Assembly: GCF_019320115.1 (NCBI RefSeq)
Contig: NC_089586.1
Span: 2,380,804 to 2,444,803, forward strand
Source of the DNA: Miscanthus floridulus
Taxonomy: Eukaryota; Streptophyta; Magnoliopsida; Poales; Poaceae
Direction: 5' to 3'
DNA: 64,000 bases
Shown here piece by piece: positions 31,660 to 43,488 of this stretch. The translations under genes and the position numbers were made by a program. Under the pieces are notes generated by a model. That model made no database searches. It was not told the DNA's origin and saw nothing but the letters and a program-made list of their open reading frames with translations. The first letter of the stretch is position 1. The number at the start of each line of letters is the position of its first letter.

Positions 31660-33214
31660 CGAAGTGCCACTAGATATTCTAACTCATTGTATATGCATTT
31701 AGATCTAGTGGAGTGCTAACACCCTTAAAAATATTTGTGAAAATATGCTAACACACGTGCACAAAGTGATACACTTGGTGGTTGGCATATTTGAGCAAGG
31801 GTGGAGAAGTTGGTGAAGTGAAAGAGTTGACTTTCACTGAAAATCAGTGACCAAACGTAGCTCACGGTGTGACCTGACGTTTGGTCAGTGAGTCCGATCA
31901 TTTATAAAATTTGGTGGTGCCTTCGGTGTGTGTTTGTTGCTTGACCGAACGCAGGAGCTAAATGTGACCTGAAGCGTAGAGGGTGCATTCGGTTGTTCAA
32001 GACCAACGGTGACATAAGCGACTGAGTGAGCGCGAAGAAGACCTGACATAGTGAAGCATCTGGTCACATGCACCTAACGCATTAGGTCATAGTTTTGGCA
32101 CTCGGGGAGCTCTCTGAAAATGATTAACGCGCGGTGGCTAGAGTGATCAGCGCATCCGATCGTTTGTTGTAGCGAGCGCGGTTTCGTTGACCGGACGTAG
32201 GGACCGTGCGTCAGGTCGATTCGACCTGCGTGTTCGGTTAGTGCGATGATAGTGAGGTGTAGGGGGCCAACGACTCTATTTCGTGGGAACCTCTATTTAA
32301 GCCCCTTGGCCGACTCAAGCTCACTCTTTTGGCCATTTACATTAATATAGTAACCTTGTGAGCTTAGCCAAAGTCCTTCCACTCATCTCCATCATTGATT
32401 CATCATCTTTGTGAGATTGGGAGTGAATCCAAGTGCATTGTTTGAGTGATTGCATCTAGAGGCACTTGGTATTTATGTTTCACTGTGGGATTCGCTTGTT
32501 ACTCTTGGTGGTTGCCACCACCTAGACAGCTTGGAGCAGCGAGGATCATTGAGTGGAGGAAGGTGCTTGTCTCCGGCTCTGATCATGGTGATTGTGAGGG
32601 GTTCTTGACCTTTCCCCAGCGGAGAGCCAAAAGGTACTCTAGTGGATTGCACGTGGCTTGTGTGATCCTCATCTTATGTTAGTTGTGCGGCACCCTATTA
32701 AGGGTTTGGCATGTGATGCCAATTAGCGCATGAACCTCCAAGTGACTAAATCGCCACAACAAGGACTAGCTTGCCGGCAAGCAAGTGAACCTCGGTAAAA
32801 AATCACGTGTCATCATCATACAAGGATTTCTTGGTATTCGTTGTGATTGATTATGATCATCTTGTGATTGGCTCAATCTCTCGACACGACGGTATAATCA
32901 TCACCATCCTCTCTTATGCATTTACATTTTTAGTGTTGCTTCGCTCTTTAGTGTAATTAGTTTTTAGAGCAAGCTTGTGTCGGGTCTAGTGGTTAGTGAG
33001 GCTATTTGGTTAGCCTTTGAGAGCTCACTAACTTAGTGTAGTGACATAGCCATTGTGTACTTAGAGATCATAGTCACTAGAATTGTGGTAGGTGGCTTGC
33101 ATTTTTAGTAGGCTAGCGCAACACTCGCTTCGCTATTTAACTGTCTAACAACTTTGCTAAGTGTTGTTGTAGAATTTTTAATAGGCTATTCACCCCCCTC
33201 TAGCCATTAGGACC
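31660..33214 (+). repeat. Sirevirus-type copia 5' LTR (left end missing)
   Basis: Aligns with 48410-49975 and, inverted, with 61293-62850. The first ~330 bases of the LTR are absent, cut by the non-autonomous element. It carries many GACC(G)GACG-type motifs and a CTCTATTTAAGCC promoter at about 32289. The right end at 33214 is set by the primer site that follows and by the GGACA terminus of the copy at 61293. Confidence 0.82.
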
Positions 33215-33221
33215 TTTCAAG

Positions 33222-33238
33222 TGGTATCAGAGCCGTGG
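33222..33238 (+). other. Primer-binding site (initiator Met tRNA type)
   Basis: TGGTATCAGAGCCGTGG, a few bases after the LTR end. Confidence 0.88.
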
Positions 33239-33273
33239 TCACTGTGATTTGAGGCTTAACCTTCGGTGTCAAA

Positions 33274-34990
33274 ATGGCTAAAATCAACAACACCAAGAAG
33301 CCATCCCAATTTGATGGCACAAATTATCCATATTGGAAGTCTAAGATGACCACACACATCAAGTCAATCAATAGAAAAGTATGGAAGGTGGTGGACACCA
33401 AAACTGAGATAGCTGATCTAGAGAATCTCACCACAGCCGAAGAAGTGCTTCTCCAAAACAATGGCATTGCTCTTAGTGCCATTCATGATGCTATTGCTGA
33501 GAGAACATTTGAGCAAATCAAGAACATTGAGATGGCTCATGAGGCTTGGAAGAAGTTGGAATAATCATTTGAGGGCACCAAGGCAATAAGGGGTGCAAAG
33601 GCATACATTCTCAAGGAGAAGTTTGCTAGCTTCAAGATGAAGGAAGATGAGAGTGTGCCAGACATGTTCCATCTAATGGAGGTGCTTGTCAATGATTTCA
33701 AAGCACTTGGTGAGAAAGTGGAGGACAAGGACTTCTCACATAAGTTCTTGAGATGCTTACCCGCAAGATTTGGCATGTTGAGCACCTTGCTAGTGAGGAT
33801 CGGTTTGGACATAATGACACCAAACCAAATCTTGGGAGATATCATGACCGATGATGCATATAGAGATGATGATGAGAAGGAATAAAAGAAGGAAAAGAAA
33901 GATGAGAAGAAGGATGAGAAAAAGAAAAGTGTGGCATTCAAAGCCACATCATCTAAGGGCAAGGCCAAGCAAGACATATCAAGTAAAGATGAAGGCTCAT
34001 TCTCTGGGGATGATGATGATGAGAAGATGGCTCTCTTTGTGAAGAGATTTGACAAGTTCATGGTGAAGATGGGATATCGTGCTAGAAGGAAGAAGTATTC
34101 ATCCAAGAATAAGGAAGAGTCAAGATGGTGCTTCTAGTGTGGAAGCAAGGATCATTTTATTGCTCAATGCCCATACAATAGCGACAATGATGATGATGAT
34201 AAGAAGAACAAGAAGAAGAAAAAGAAAGAGAAGAAAGAGAAGAAGGACAAGATAACCTTCAAGAAGAAGAAGAATGGTGGTTCATATGTGGTCACTTGGG
34301 ATAGTGATGCTTCCTCAAGTGATAATAATGGCAATGATGATGATAAGACCACCAAGAAGAAGGCTCTTGCAAGCATTGCTATCAATGAGAAGCCTTCTCT
34401 CTTCGACACTCCATCGTGCTTCATGGCTAAGGCCACTAAGGTACAAACTTGTGATGATGGATGTGATGAGGAACATGATAATGAAAGTGAAAATGAAAGT
34501 GACAATGATGATGAACCCACTAAACATGAACTAATTGACATGTTAGAAGATGTTAAAGAACATTTTGATATTAAGAGAATGGAATGCAAAGACTTGTGAA
34601 AGGAACTAAAAGCCCTTAAGTAAGCCTTTGATGAGCTCAATGCATCTCATGAGAAGCTAGAGTAAGCCCATGAGAAGCTTGGCAAGGCTCACAAGAAGCT
34701 TGAAAAAGCTCATTCCTCTCTACTTGATGAGCAAAATGAGAAGGAGCATGTTGTAACACGTGACAAAGGCTTAACTTATGATAAAATTGATGAATCATTA
34801 TATAAGCCTATCATTGTTGCTCCCACTAACCCTTCTTGTAGCACATCCACTTCCTACCTCATCTAGTAGTGATGGTTTCACTTATGATGCCTCACTAATG
34901 GTTAAGAATGAGACACTCAAGAAGGAGGTAAAAGAGCTCAATCACACCTTGGCTAAGGCCTATGGTGGTGAGGATCGCTTGCTTATGTGA
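33274..34990 (+). pseudogene. Sirevirus gag pseudogene
   Basis: The frame opens at ATG 33274 with the copia gag signature (Q-F-D-G-T-N-Y-P-Y-W-K) and continues through the UBN2-type capsid region. Lys-rich stretches follow, then a CCHC zinc knuckle near 34125-34171 (the second Cys pair follows a TAG), and an acidic, then coiled-coil-like tail (A-H-E-K-L repeats). In-frame stops occur at about 33562, 33883, 34136, 34597, 34621 and 34663. Several stand where Gln or Trp is expected, which a single C-to-T or G-to-A change explains. Gag would form the particle shell; this copy is inactive. The length is normal for the large Sirevirus gag. Confidence 0.88.
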
Positions 34991-37830
34991 TTGGGTAGCC
35001 AAAGAGCTTCTATCTATAAAGAGGGATTGGGCTATACCCCTAAGAAAGGCAAGATAGCCTTTGCTCCTCACAAGACTAATTTTGTGAAGAACAATGGTCG
35101 GTTTTACACTAGTTGCAAGCAAGTTGGTCATGTAGAGCAAAAGTACATGAAAAAGAAGCCTCAAGCCAATGTATCCATAATTAAGCTTGATTCTTTTTAT
35201 GTGCTTACTAAGGGTATAAATGGTGTGAAGACTAAGTTCATTGGTGCACCATGGATGGGCTCAAAGAAGAAAGCCATTTGGGTACCAAAGAGCTTAGTGA
35301 CTAACCTTCAAGGACCCAAGCAAGTTTGGATACCTAAAAAGAATTGATCTTATTTTGTAGGTCAACTATAAAGCCAGAGGAAGGCATTAGGTTCTTAATA
35401 GTGGGTGCACTCAACATTTGACCGGTGATGTAAGAATGTTCAACTCAATCAATATCAATGGTAATAATGGTTATGATAGTATCATATTTGGTGACAATGG
35501 CAAAGGCATGGTCAAAGGGCTTGGTAAGATTGCAATATCCAATGACATGAGAATATCCAATGTGTTGCTAGTGGAGAGCTTGAACTTCCATTTGCTATCC
35601 ATGGCTCAATTGTGTGATCTTGGATTCAAATATATATTTGGGGTTGATGATGTAGAGATCATAAGTGTAGATGTCTCTAATTTGATCTTCAAAGGCTTTA
35701 GATATGAGAATCTATATTTGGTTGATTTCAATGCTAGTAAAGCTAAATTGTCAATATGCTTGTTCACTAAGTCTAGTATGGGTTGGTTATAGCATAGAAG
35801 GCTTGGTCATGTTGGAATGAAATAATTGAATGGATTGGTTAAAGGCTTGAAAGATGTTGTGTTTGAGAAGGATAAGCTTTGTAGCTCTTGTCAAGACGAC
35901 AAACAAGTTGGAAACACCCATCTTAAGAAAAGCATTATGAACACTAGTAAAGTATTTGACTTGTTGCACATGAAATTGTTTGGGCTAACACAATACACTA
36001 GCATCGGTGGAAACAAATATGGCTTTGTGATAATGGATGACTATACAAGATATACTTGGGTATTCTTTCTAGTGGACAAGAGTGATGTGTTTGCAACATT
36101 GAAATCATTTGTCAAGGACATACACAATAAATTTGAAACAACCATCAAGAGAGTTAGAAGTGACAATGGTAGTGAGTTCAAAAATACAAAAATTGATGAG
36201 TTATGTGATGAATTTGGAATTAGACATCAATTCTTGGCCAAGTACACTCCATAATCAAATGGCCATGTTGAGAGGAAGAATAGAACACTCATTGATATGA
36301 TAAGGCCTATGCTTAGTGAGTACAATGTGAGTCAATCCTTTTGGGCCAAAGCTATCAACACGGCTTGCTATTGTAGCAACTGCCTATGTTATCATCCATT
36401 GAAAGAGAAGACATCATATGAGCTCTTGAATGGTAGAAAACCCAACATTGTATATTTTCAAGTCTTTGGTTGCAAATGCTATATCTTGAAGAAAGGCGCT
36501 CGATTGGGCAAGTTTAACAAGAAGTGTGATGAATGATTCTTACTTGGATACTCCACTACAAGCAAAGCATATAGAGTTTGGAATTTGGAAAGTGGTACTC
36601 TTGAAGAGGTGTATGATGTTGAATTTGATGAAACCAAGGGTTCTCAAGATAAGAATGAGAACTTGCAAGATGTTAGAGGCATTCAACTTTTAAATGCCAT
36701 GAAGAACATGGATGTTGGTGAATTAAGGCCTAGGCAAGTGAATGATGAAGAAGATGATCAAGTGCAAGTGCTCTCTAACTCAAATGTGTAAGATGATACA
36801 AATCAAGCAATTTCAAGTGGCTCTCATAACAATGTGCAAGATCAAGTGGCTAGTATATCATCTCAACCTAATGATAAAGCAAGTGCAAGCAACAATGTTC
36901 CAATACTCTAACCAACTCATATTGCAAGACACCATCCATTGAACACTATAATTGGAGATATTTCTAGAGGCGTATAAACTAGATCAAGATTGGCTTCATT
37001 TTGTGAGCATTTCTCATTTATGTCATCCATTAAACTAAAGAAGATAGATGAAGCATTAAAGGATGTTGATTGGGTGAATGCTATACATGAAGAATTGAAC
37101 AACTTCACTAGAAATCAAGTATGGGAATTAGTGGAGAGACTAAATGAACACAATGTGATTGAAACCAAATAGGTGTATAGAAACAAGCAAGATCAAGATG
37201 GATAGTAGTAAGAAACAAAGCAAGATTGGTAGCACAATGTTACACTCGAGTTGAAGGTATTGACTTTGGAGAAACATATGCCCCCATTGCTAGATTGGAA
37301 GCAATTAGAATCTTGCTAGCCTATGCTTGTGCCCACAACATCAAGTTCTATCAAATGGATGTCAAGAGTGCATTTCTCAATGGCTACATCAATGAAGAAG
37401 CATATGTTAAGCAACCTCCTGGTTTTGAAGATGACAAGAAGCCTGACCATGTGTATAAGTTGAAGAAGGCATTGTATGGCTTGAAGCAAACACCTAGAGC
37501 ATGGTATGAGGGGTTGAGGGACTTCCTACTCTCAAAGGGGTTCATGATGGGCAAGGTTGCCACCACTATTTTCACTAAGAAGATTGGTAAAGACTTGTTT
37601 GTGTTGCAAATCTATGTTAATGACATCATATTTGGATCAATCAATCAAGACTTTTGTGAAGAGTTTGAAAAAATGATGGCTAATGAGTTAGAGATGTCCA
37701 CGATTGGAGAGTTGAGCTACTTCCTTGGACTTCAAATCAAGCAATTGAAGAATGGTACATTTGTGAGTCAAGGCAAGTAAATCAAAGACATGCTCAAGAA
37801 GTTTAGCATGAATGAAGCAAATGCCATAAG
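34991..37830 (+). pseudogene. Sirevirus pol pseudogene, part 1 (protease, integrase, reverse transcriptase)
   Basis: The domains can be read in copia order. Protease lies near 35390-35450, where the active D-S-G reads N-S-G. The integrase zinc region H-R-R-L-G-H is near 35797, followed by C-S-S-C. The integrase core spans 35960-36290, with R-S-D-N-G-S-E-F and V-E-R-K-N-R; the first catalytic Asp of the H-M-D-L-F motif is Lys. Reverse transcriptase spans 37080-37830 (Q-M-D-V-K-S-A-F-L-N-G, Y-G-L-K-Q). The catalytic Y-V-D-D reads Y-V-N-D at about 37612-37623. Many stops are present. The frame is cut at 37830 by an 8.4-kb gypsy insertion and resumes at 46205. Confidence 0.9.
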
Positions 37831-38281
37831 TGTTGGTGTTTGATGACCAGCAACTCATCACGGGGTTACCCAGGATGATGTTTGAAGGGCCTCGGCGTAT
37901 GCAAAACTCGATAGTAAACGTAAAGAAACGAACGATTTATACTGGTTCAGGCCCTCTTGTCGAGTAATAGCCTTTATGTCCAGTCGGCGTGTAGCCTTTT
38001 ACGTTGGATTAATTATATGATTGTTAGGGTTATAAGGGGTGCGCTGTACCTCTCTTTATATAGGGGAGAGGGTAAGGGCACGTATCTAGTCCTAGTCGGT
38101 TACAAAAGAAGAGTTCTAATCCTATTATATAATCTAGCTTTCATAGTAAGCCGACCAAGTTGATCTAGAATAGTTTGAAGTCCACACCACCTTGTCTCAC
38201 GTCCTTCAACAGATCATGGGCCATCCTAGGGCCCATCTAGGTAGAACTCCTGTGGGGAACCCCTAGGACCCTGGTCTATCA
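37831..38281 (-). repeat. 3' LTR of the nested gypsy element
   Basis: Direct copy of 45753-46204. A CTTTATATAGGGGAG promoter motif is at about 38054-38068 (read on minus). The purine tract CTCGAGGGCT (minus) adjoins at 38282-38291. Confidence 0.92.
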
Positions 38282-38291
38282 AGCCCTCGAG

Positions 38292-39890
38292 CATGTCATG
38301 GTTGAACTCAGAAGCCTTCTTGTTCCTCCTGGCCTTGCCGAGTAGAAACAAGTGTAATCCAAGTGCTTTCATGAGTGAAGCCATAAGGTGCTCTATAAAG
38401 CCTCTAGGTGACTTGCACCTTTCAGAAAAGTGCACTCACTGAGTGTAGCCCCTGTGCCTCTTGTTGTTTGCAAAATAAAGAGTAAAGGGTCTAAAAGAAA
38501 AAATATCCATAGAGGATATATACCCTGCATCCCCCAAGCCTATGTCCAAGTACTTGTACTCAAAATAAGGATCTAAAAAAGAATATACTCGAGGATGAGG
38601 GTGCCAATGAAAATTATTGCCCTATCTACTTGTATAGAAGCAGGAAGGACCTGTCGAAGTCACATGCAAAGCTTTAGTACTGTTGGTCCAAAGATCCTCA
38701 GTATATCCATGAGAATATGCCATCAAAGATGCTACCGGGTGTACTATAACTTCACATGTGCTGGGAAAAGGCTGCCTGTACACTGAAAAGGTGTAGTGGG
38801 ATGCACTGTACCCTTGTAGTGTAGCACGTGAAGCTGTGTAGGTGTCAATAGTTTGTCTGTGTATTCCGCATGAACCTGGTCTATAGATGTCGTCAAAACA
38901 CCTATAAAACCCCCTTAGCGAGCACTTGAACCTCAGTTGTAGAAGAAGCGAAGTGGCTCAGAGTTTGTAGCTTGCAAATATGGTGGTGAGCGAAGTAGAC
39001 CAACTCCTAGGAGTACTCGGTTGGCATAGCCAAGAGCTGTAGTGACTAGAAGAATTCTTGTGAGAGGGTTTAGAGGTAGGCTAAACCCGTATTTGTGCAC
39101 AGTAGAGTAGTCTAGATCTACAACTAGAAGAAATCTTATGATGGCTGGTGGGGTGGCACATCCAGCAGTCCCATGTCAGTGCTTCTAGGGTGCATGTGGA
39201 CGTCTATCCATGAAGGGTCGTACCTGGACCCAAATGTGTACAAATGGCGTCGGCTGGGTCGCAAGATGTATGAGTAGCTCATCCTACATACTAGCCGCAG
39301 GCTTCCTATTCGCAGTAGCTATGCTACCAAAGGTAGGTGGCCAACAAATGTTCATAGCCGGACAGTCTACCCAAGGTTCTAGGCTAGGACACACTACACT
39401 TCTGTTATCTACCCAGATGCATGACTCTTCTCTTGGATCTAGGTGCATCAGGTAGAAAAGTACCTACTGAGAAGCACTTAGAGTATGAGTATTATGTTAT
39501 ATCTGAGTAGGTGTTGTCTTTGTTATTGACTAAAATAAATCTTGTACTAGACGATCTTGAATGTTGTAAAGTGTTCAACTTTGTATCCATGGTACTGTTA
39601 TTGAATAAAAAATCTTCATCCGAGTACTGCGTTGTGTAGTGCAAACTGTTAAGCAATTGTCCAAGTACTATAGAATCATCCAGGTACTGCACGATGTGGC
39701 CGTGTGGATAATAGTTGTAGTGTGGCCGGTACCCGAATGGAGGAAATTCAACAGATAAGTTTGAACGCATTCTAACACGTGGGAAATCGTGAAAAGGCGT
39801 GCAACCATCATATCAAACCACGCAGCATCATTAAAATGGAAGGGAAACCGAAATGACATGCCCATTGGCATGATTATCGATCGCACGGTA
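38292..39890. other. Non-coding 3' interior of the nested gypsy element
   Basis: No conserved domain in any frame. It lies between the 3' LTR and the promoter of the antisense ORF. Confidence 0.5.
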
Positions 39891-39900
39891 GTGGAATCCC

Positions 39901-39910
39901 TATATAAAAG
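39901..39910 (+). promoter_or_regulatory. Putative TATA box of the antisense ORF
   Basis: TATATAAAAG is followed by a ~120-base leader and the ATG at 40026. It lies on the strand opposite to gag-pol, suggesting a separate promoter. Confidence 0.5.
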
Positions 39911-40025
39911 GTAACCACCCTATGCGTCATCTTCCTCCATCGCATTCCACATTCTGCTTAAGCCCCCATGCCTACTATGAGCACTATCTCCCTCAAACCC
40001 TAGATCTAGAAAAGAGCTCCGCTTG

Positions 40026-41203
40026 ATGGGTAAGGGCAAGAACCCAAGCGTTGCCGCCAAGAAGGTTGTCGAGAAGAGGGCGTTGGAGGTGCCGGAGATG
40101 TCCGCCATCGCCCAGATCTGGCCGGCGCCAAGCACAAAGCTAAAACACCTTTAGAAGCTCTGCGATCAGGGCTATCTCTCTAACTAGAAGCTGGGGGAAT
40201 GGAAGGCGCCTAGTGAGCACTGCATTCCCAATCTTGAGCTGGGTGAAATTGTGCTCTTTATCCCGTTCATCCAGCATGGGTTAGCATTGCCAGCTTGTCT
40301 ATTTTTACAAGGGTTTTTGCATTACTATGGCATAACCCTAAACCATCTCAACCCTAACTCCATCCTGCATCTGTCAATTTTTGTTCATCTTTGTGAAACT
40401 TTCCTTGGTATTCCTCTCTCCATCACTCTTTTCTGCTATTTCTTCAAACAAAAAGTGTACCCAAACACCGCAAATCCAAGCATTTGGGGAGGTGCTAGTA
40501 TTTAATTTTGTGTGGGGAGGAAGATCGAGTATATCCACTATACCCTGGTGGATTCTGTGAAGAATTAGAGAGCCGAGTGGTTTTATGCGGGAAACATGTG
40601 GCCCCCCTAGAAGTCCATAGCGACACCGTGCCAATGCCCAACAATCGTTGGAATAAGGAGACGCTGAGTGCGATGGAACTTGAGGGTATTCTCCTTTCCT
40701 CAAGCAAATCCGAGCTAGGAAGGACCAAGACCTTAGTGGAGTTGGAGTAGTTGCCAACTTCATTAGACGCTGAATACAGCCTCTATAGGAGAGGATCCAC
40801 TATGGGTTCGAGTACACAGGCCTAGAGGACCCAGCCCGAGTAACCGCTGATGAACTGACGGAAGGTGAAGTTCTATTAGAACGTGCTTGCGTCGGTACAG
40901 GGATACTATACCAGTACCCGAAACATGATCATCAGAATCCGCCAGCCGCTGTAAGTATATTAATACTGTACATTATAAATATCTTAATACTATGGAAAAC
41001 AGACTCATGTGTGTTGATTGCAGGAGTTGGGGCATAATTTCAATGATTTGCCTACCCATCCTCCGTGTCCTGATTCTAGAGGAGTTGGCGGAAGCGGATC
41101 GGCATCTGGCAGAGCAGCCGAAGGAAGCGCTACCTCCGCCTCCCCTATGGACCAAGAAGCCGAGGGCGAGTCTGAAGATAACCCAAATGTCATCATTGTC
41201 TAG
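40026..41203 (+). pseudogene. Antisense ORF with 'putative gypsy-type transposon' (PF04195-like) domain
   Basis: Starts MGKGKNPSVAAKKVVEKRA at 40026. Near 40257-40460 a segment reads I-P-F-I-Q-H-G-L-A-L-P, F-L-Q-G-F-L-H-Y-Y-G, L-N-H-L-N-P-N-S-I-L-H-L and C-E-T-F-L-G-I-P. This is the hallmark of the plant 'putative gypsy type transposon' domain, which I know from extra ORFs of Tat-lineage retrotransposons. Several stops and frameshifts interrupt it. A GT-AG intron (about 40950-41020, GTAAGT...TTGCAG) leads to a final exon ending TAG at 41203. It runs opposite to pol and has its own TATA box. The function of these antisense ORFs is unknown. The domain call is confident; the full exon structure is not. 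Confidence 0.75.
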
Positions 41204-41337
41204 GCAATCCCAAGTGCTAGGCAGGGAGCCGCTGGCGAGAAATGGTCGCTGGAGGCCAATGTTGCCATCGGGAGCGGGACAGTGCCCAAAAGTCCCCGAC
41301 GAGCCTACACACGGAGACCAAGTAAAAGATATCTAAA

Positions 41338-43480
41338 CTATCTCCGAGTAGTCTGATTGTTATCTTGTGCTAAATCCAATTCGTTAACAGCTACTACAGA
41401 TGAGACTATTGAGGAATAGGCGGAAGAGGAGGATACCACTATTACCTTGTGCTCGTCAAAGTAGTGGCATAGCTTGCATGAAGTAATTAAGAGGGCATAG
41501 AGGAGCTTTTGCATATGTGGGTACCTGGCCTTGGATTCTGATAGCACCTCGCTAATATAATAGATAGGTCATTGTACCTTATATATGTGTCCTTCTTCAT
41601 CCTGCTCCACAACTATTGTCGTGCTAACTACTGTAGTAGTAGCTGCAATGTAAAGTAGGAGTGGTTGATGCTTCTCGGGTGGAGTAAGAATTGGAGAGGT
41701 GGACAGGTACTCTTTGAGCTTCTAGAAGGCTTCATCAGCTTCAGTTGTCCATTCGAACTTGCCCATCTTTTTCAACAACTTAAAGAAGGGTAGACCTTTC
41801 TCCCCAAGTCGCGAGATAAAATGATTGAGGGCCACCATGCACCCTGTCAGTTTTTGAACATCTTTAACGCAGTGAGCTTGAGTCATCTAAGTGATTGCTC
41901 GAATCTATTTCGTGCTGGCTTCGATACCCTAATGGCTCACGAGGAAACCTAATAGCTATCTAAAAGGAACTCTAAACACACACTTGGTTAGGTTAAGCTT
42001 CCACTTGTACTAATGAATATTATCAAAGGTTTGCTTCAGGTCTACGATCAGAGTAGAGGGATCCTTGGTCTTGATGATGACATTATCCATGTAGGCTTCT
42101 ACATTATGACCGATCTATTCACTTAGGCATGCCTAGATAGACCGCTGATATGTTGCACCGGCGTTTTTTAACCCAAATGACATGGTTGTGTAACAGTAGG
42201 CACCAAACAGAGTGATGAAGGATGTCTTACTCTGATCTTCTTTTCGAAGGGCAATCTGATGGTAACCCGAGTAGCAATAAAAGAGTTGACCTGGCCATGG
42301 AGTCTACGCTATGATCAATGTGAGGTAAGCTAAAGGGATCCTTTGGGCAATGCTTGTTGAGATCTGTGTAGTCAATGCACATGCGCCAGTCTTTCGAGTT
42401 CTTCTTCTAAACGAGTATAAGATTGGCTAGCCAGTCAGGGTGAAGAATTTCTCTAATGAACCCGTCTGCCAATAGCTTGGTGATTTCCTTCTTGATTGCT
42501 GCTTTCCTATTAGGTGAGAATCGTTGTAGTCATTGCTTAACCAGCTTTGAGCCAAGATTTAAATCCAATTTGTGTACAACCAACTCTCTTGAAACACCCG
42601 GCATATCAGCCGGCTTCCATGCAAAGATATCCTTATTTTCCCTAAGAAAGTTGGTGGGCTTGAGTCCCTATTCTTTGGAGAGGTGGGCGTTGATGATAGC
42701 CGTCTTAGAGATATCACTAGTACCCAGATCAATCTCAATGGTATCCATCTTAGAGGGTGGGGCAATGATTCTCGCCTTCTTAGTCAGAATCTCCATGTCT
42801 TCTGGCTTAGTCCACTATGTAATGTTGGCAATCTCCTGTGCTTCATAGGCTTGCTGCATTCTGGCTATGATTTGGATGACTTCCATGTCATAGTCATATG
42901 AGCGCTTGAGGTCGCCTTGAAAAAAGAGTACACCATTGGGACCTGGCATCTTGAGCAAGAGGTATGGGTAATGCGGTACGGCCATGAACTTGGCCAAAGC
43001 GGGTCGACCAAAGATCGCATGGTATGATAATTCAAAGTCAGCTACCTAGAACTGGATGAACTCTGTTTAGAAAGTGTTTAGGGTGCCAAACGTTATTGAG
43101 AGCATGATCTATCCGAGTGGCATGGCAGCCTTGCCGGGTACTATCCCATAGAAAGGGACGTCAGTGGGATTGAGTAGGCTAGTAAAATCTAGGCCTATCT
43201 TCTTTAGTGTGTCTTCAAATATTATGTTCAATCCTACGCACTGTCGATCAGGACCTTGGGGACTATCATGCTGACTATTGTTGGACCCAGGATGAGTGGA
43301 TAGTGGCCGGCATTAGTCACGCTAGTCCATTGATGTTTCCTGGAAAACTAGATCGAGTACTTAGACCAATTAAGGTACTTTGGTATTGAAGGTTCTCCTG
43401 CTATGATATCCCAAAGAGCCAACTTCCTAGAGCGCTTGTTTGATGAAGTCGGTAACCCCGCAAAGATTACTACAATTTGG
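41338..43480 (-). pseudogene. Nested gypsy pol pseudogene (protease, RT, RNase H; no integrase)
   Basis: Read on minus from 43480 down: an aspartic-protease region (I-D-S-A-C-V-G-L-N-I, ~43230, where D-S/T-G is expected), then F-A-W-K-P-A-D-M-P-G (~42625), W-R-M-C-I-D-Y-T-D-L-N-K and C-P-K-D (~42390-42350) of reverse transcriptase, and a decayed Y-x-D-D region (~42080). RNase H follows with L-Y-I-A-A-T and Y-Y-I-S-E-V-L, ending near 41340. Frameshifts and stops are frequent. Integrase would be expected next, but the sequence passes straight into the antisense ORF. Confidence 0.85.
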
Positions 43481-43488
43481 CCCTTGGA

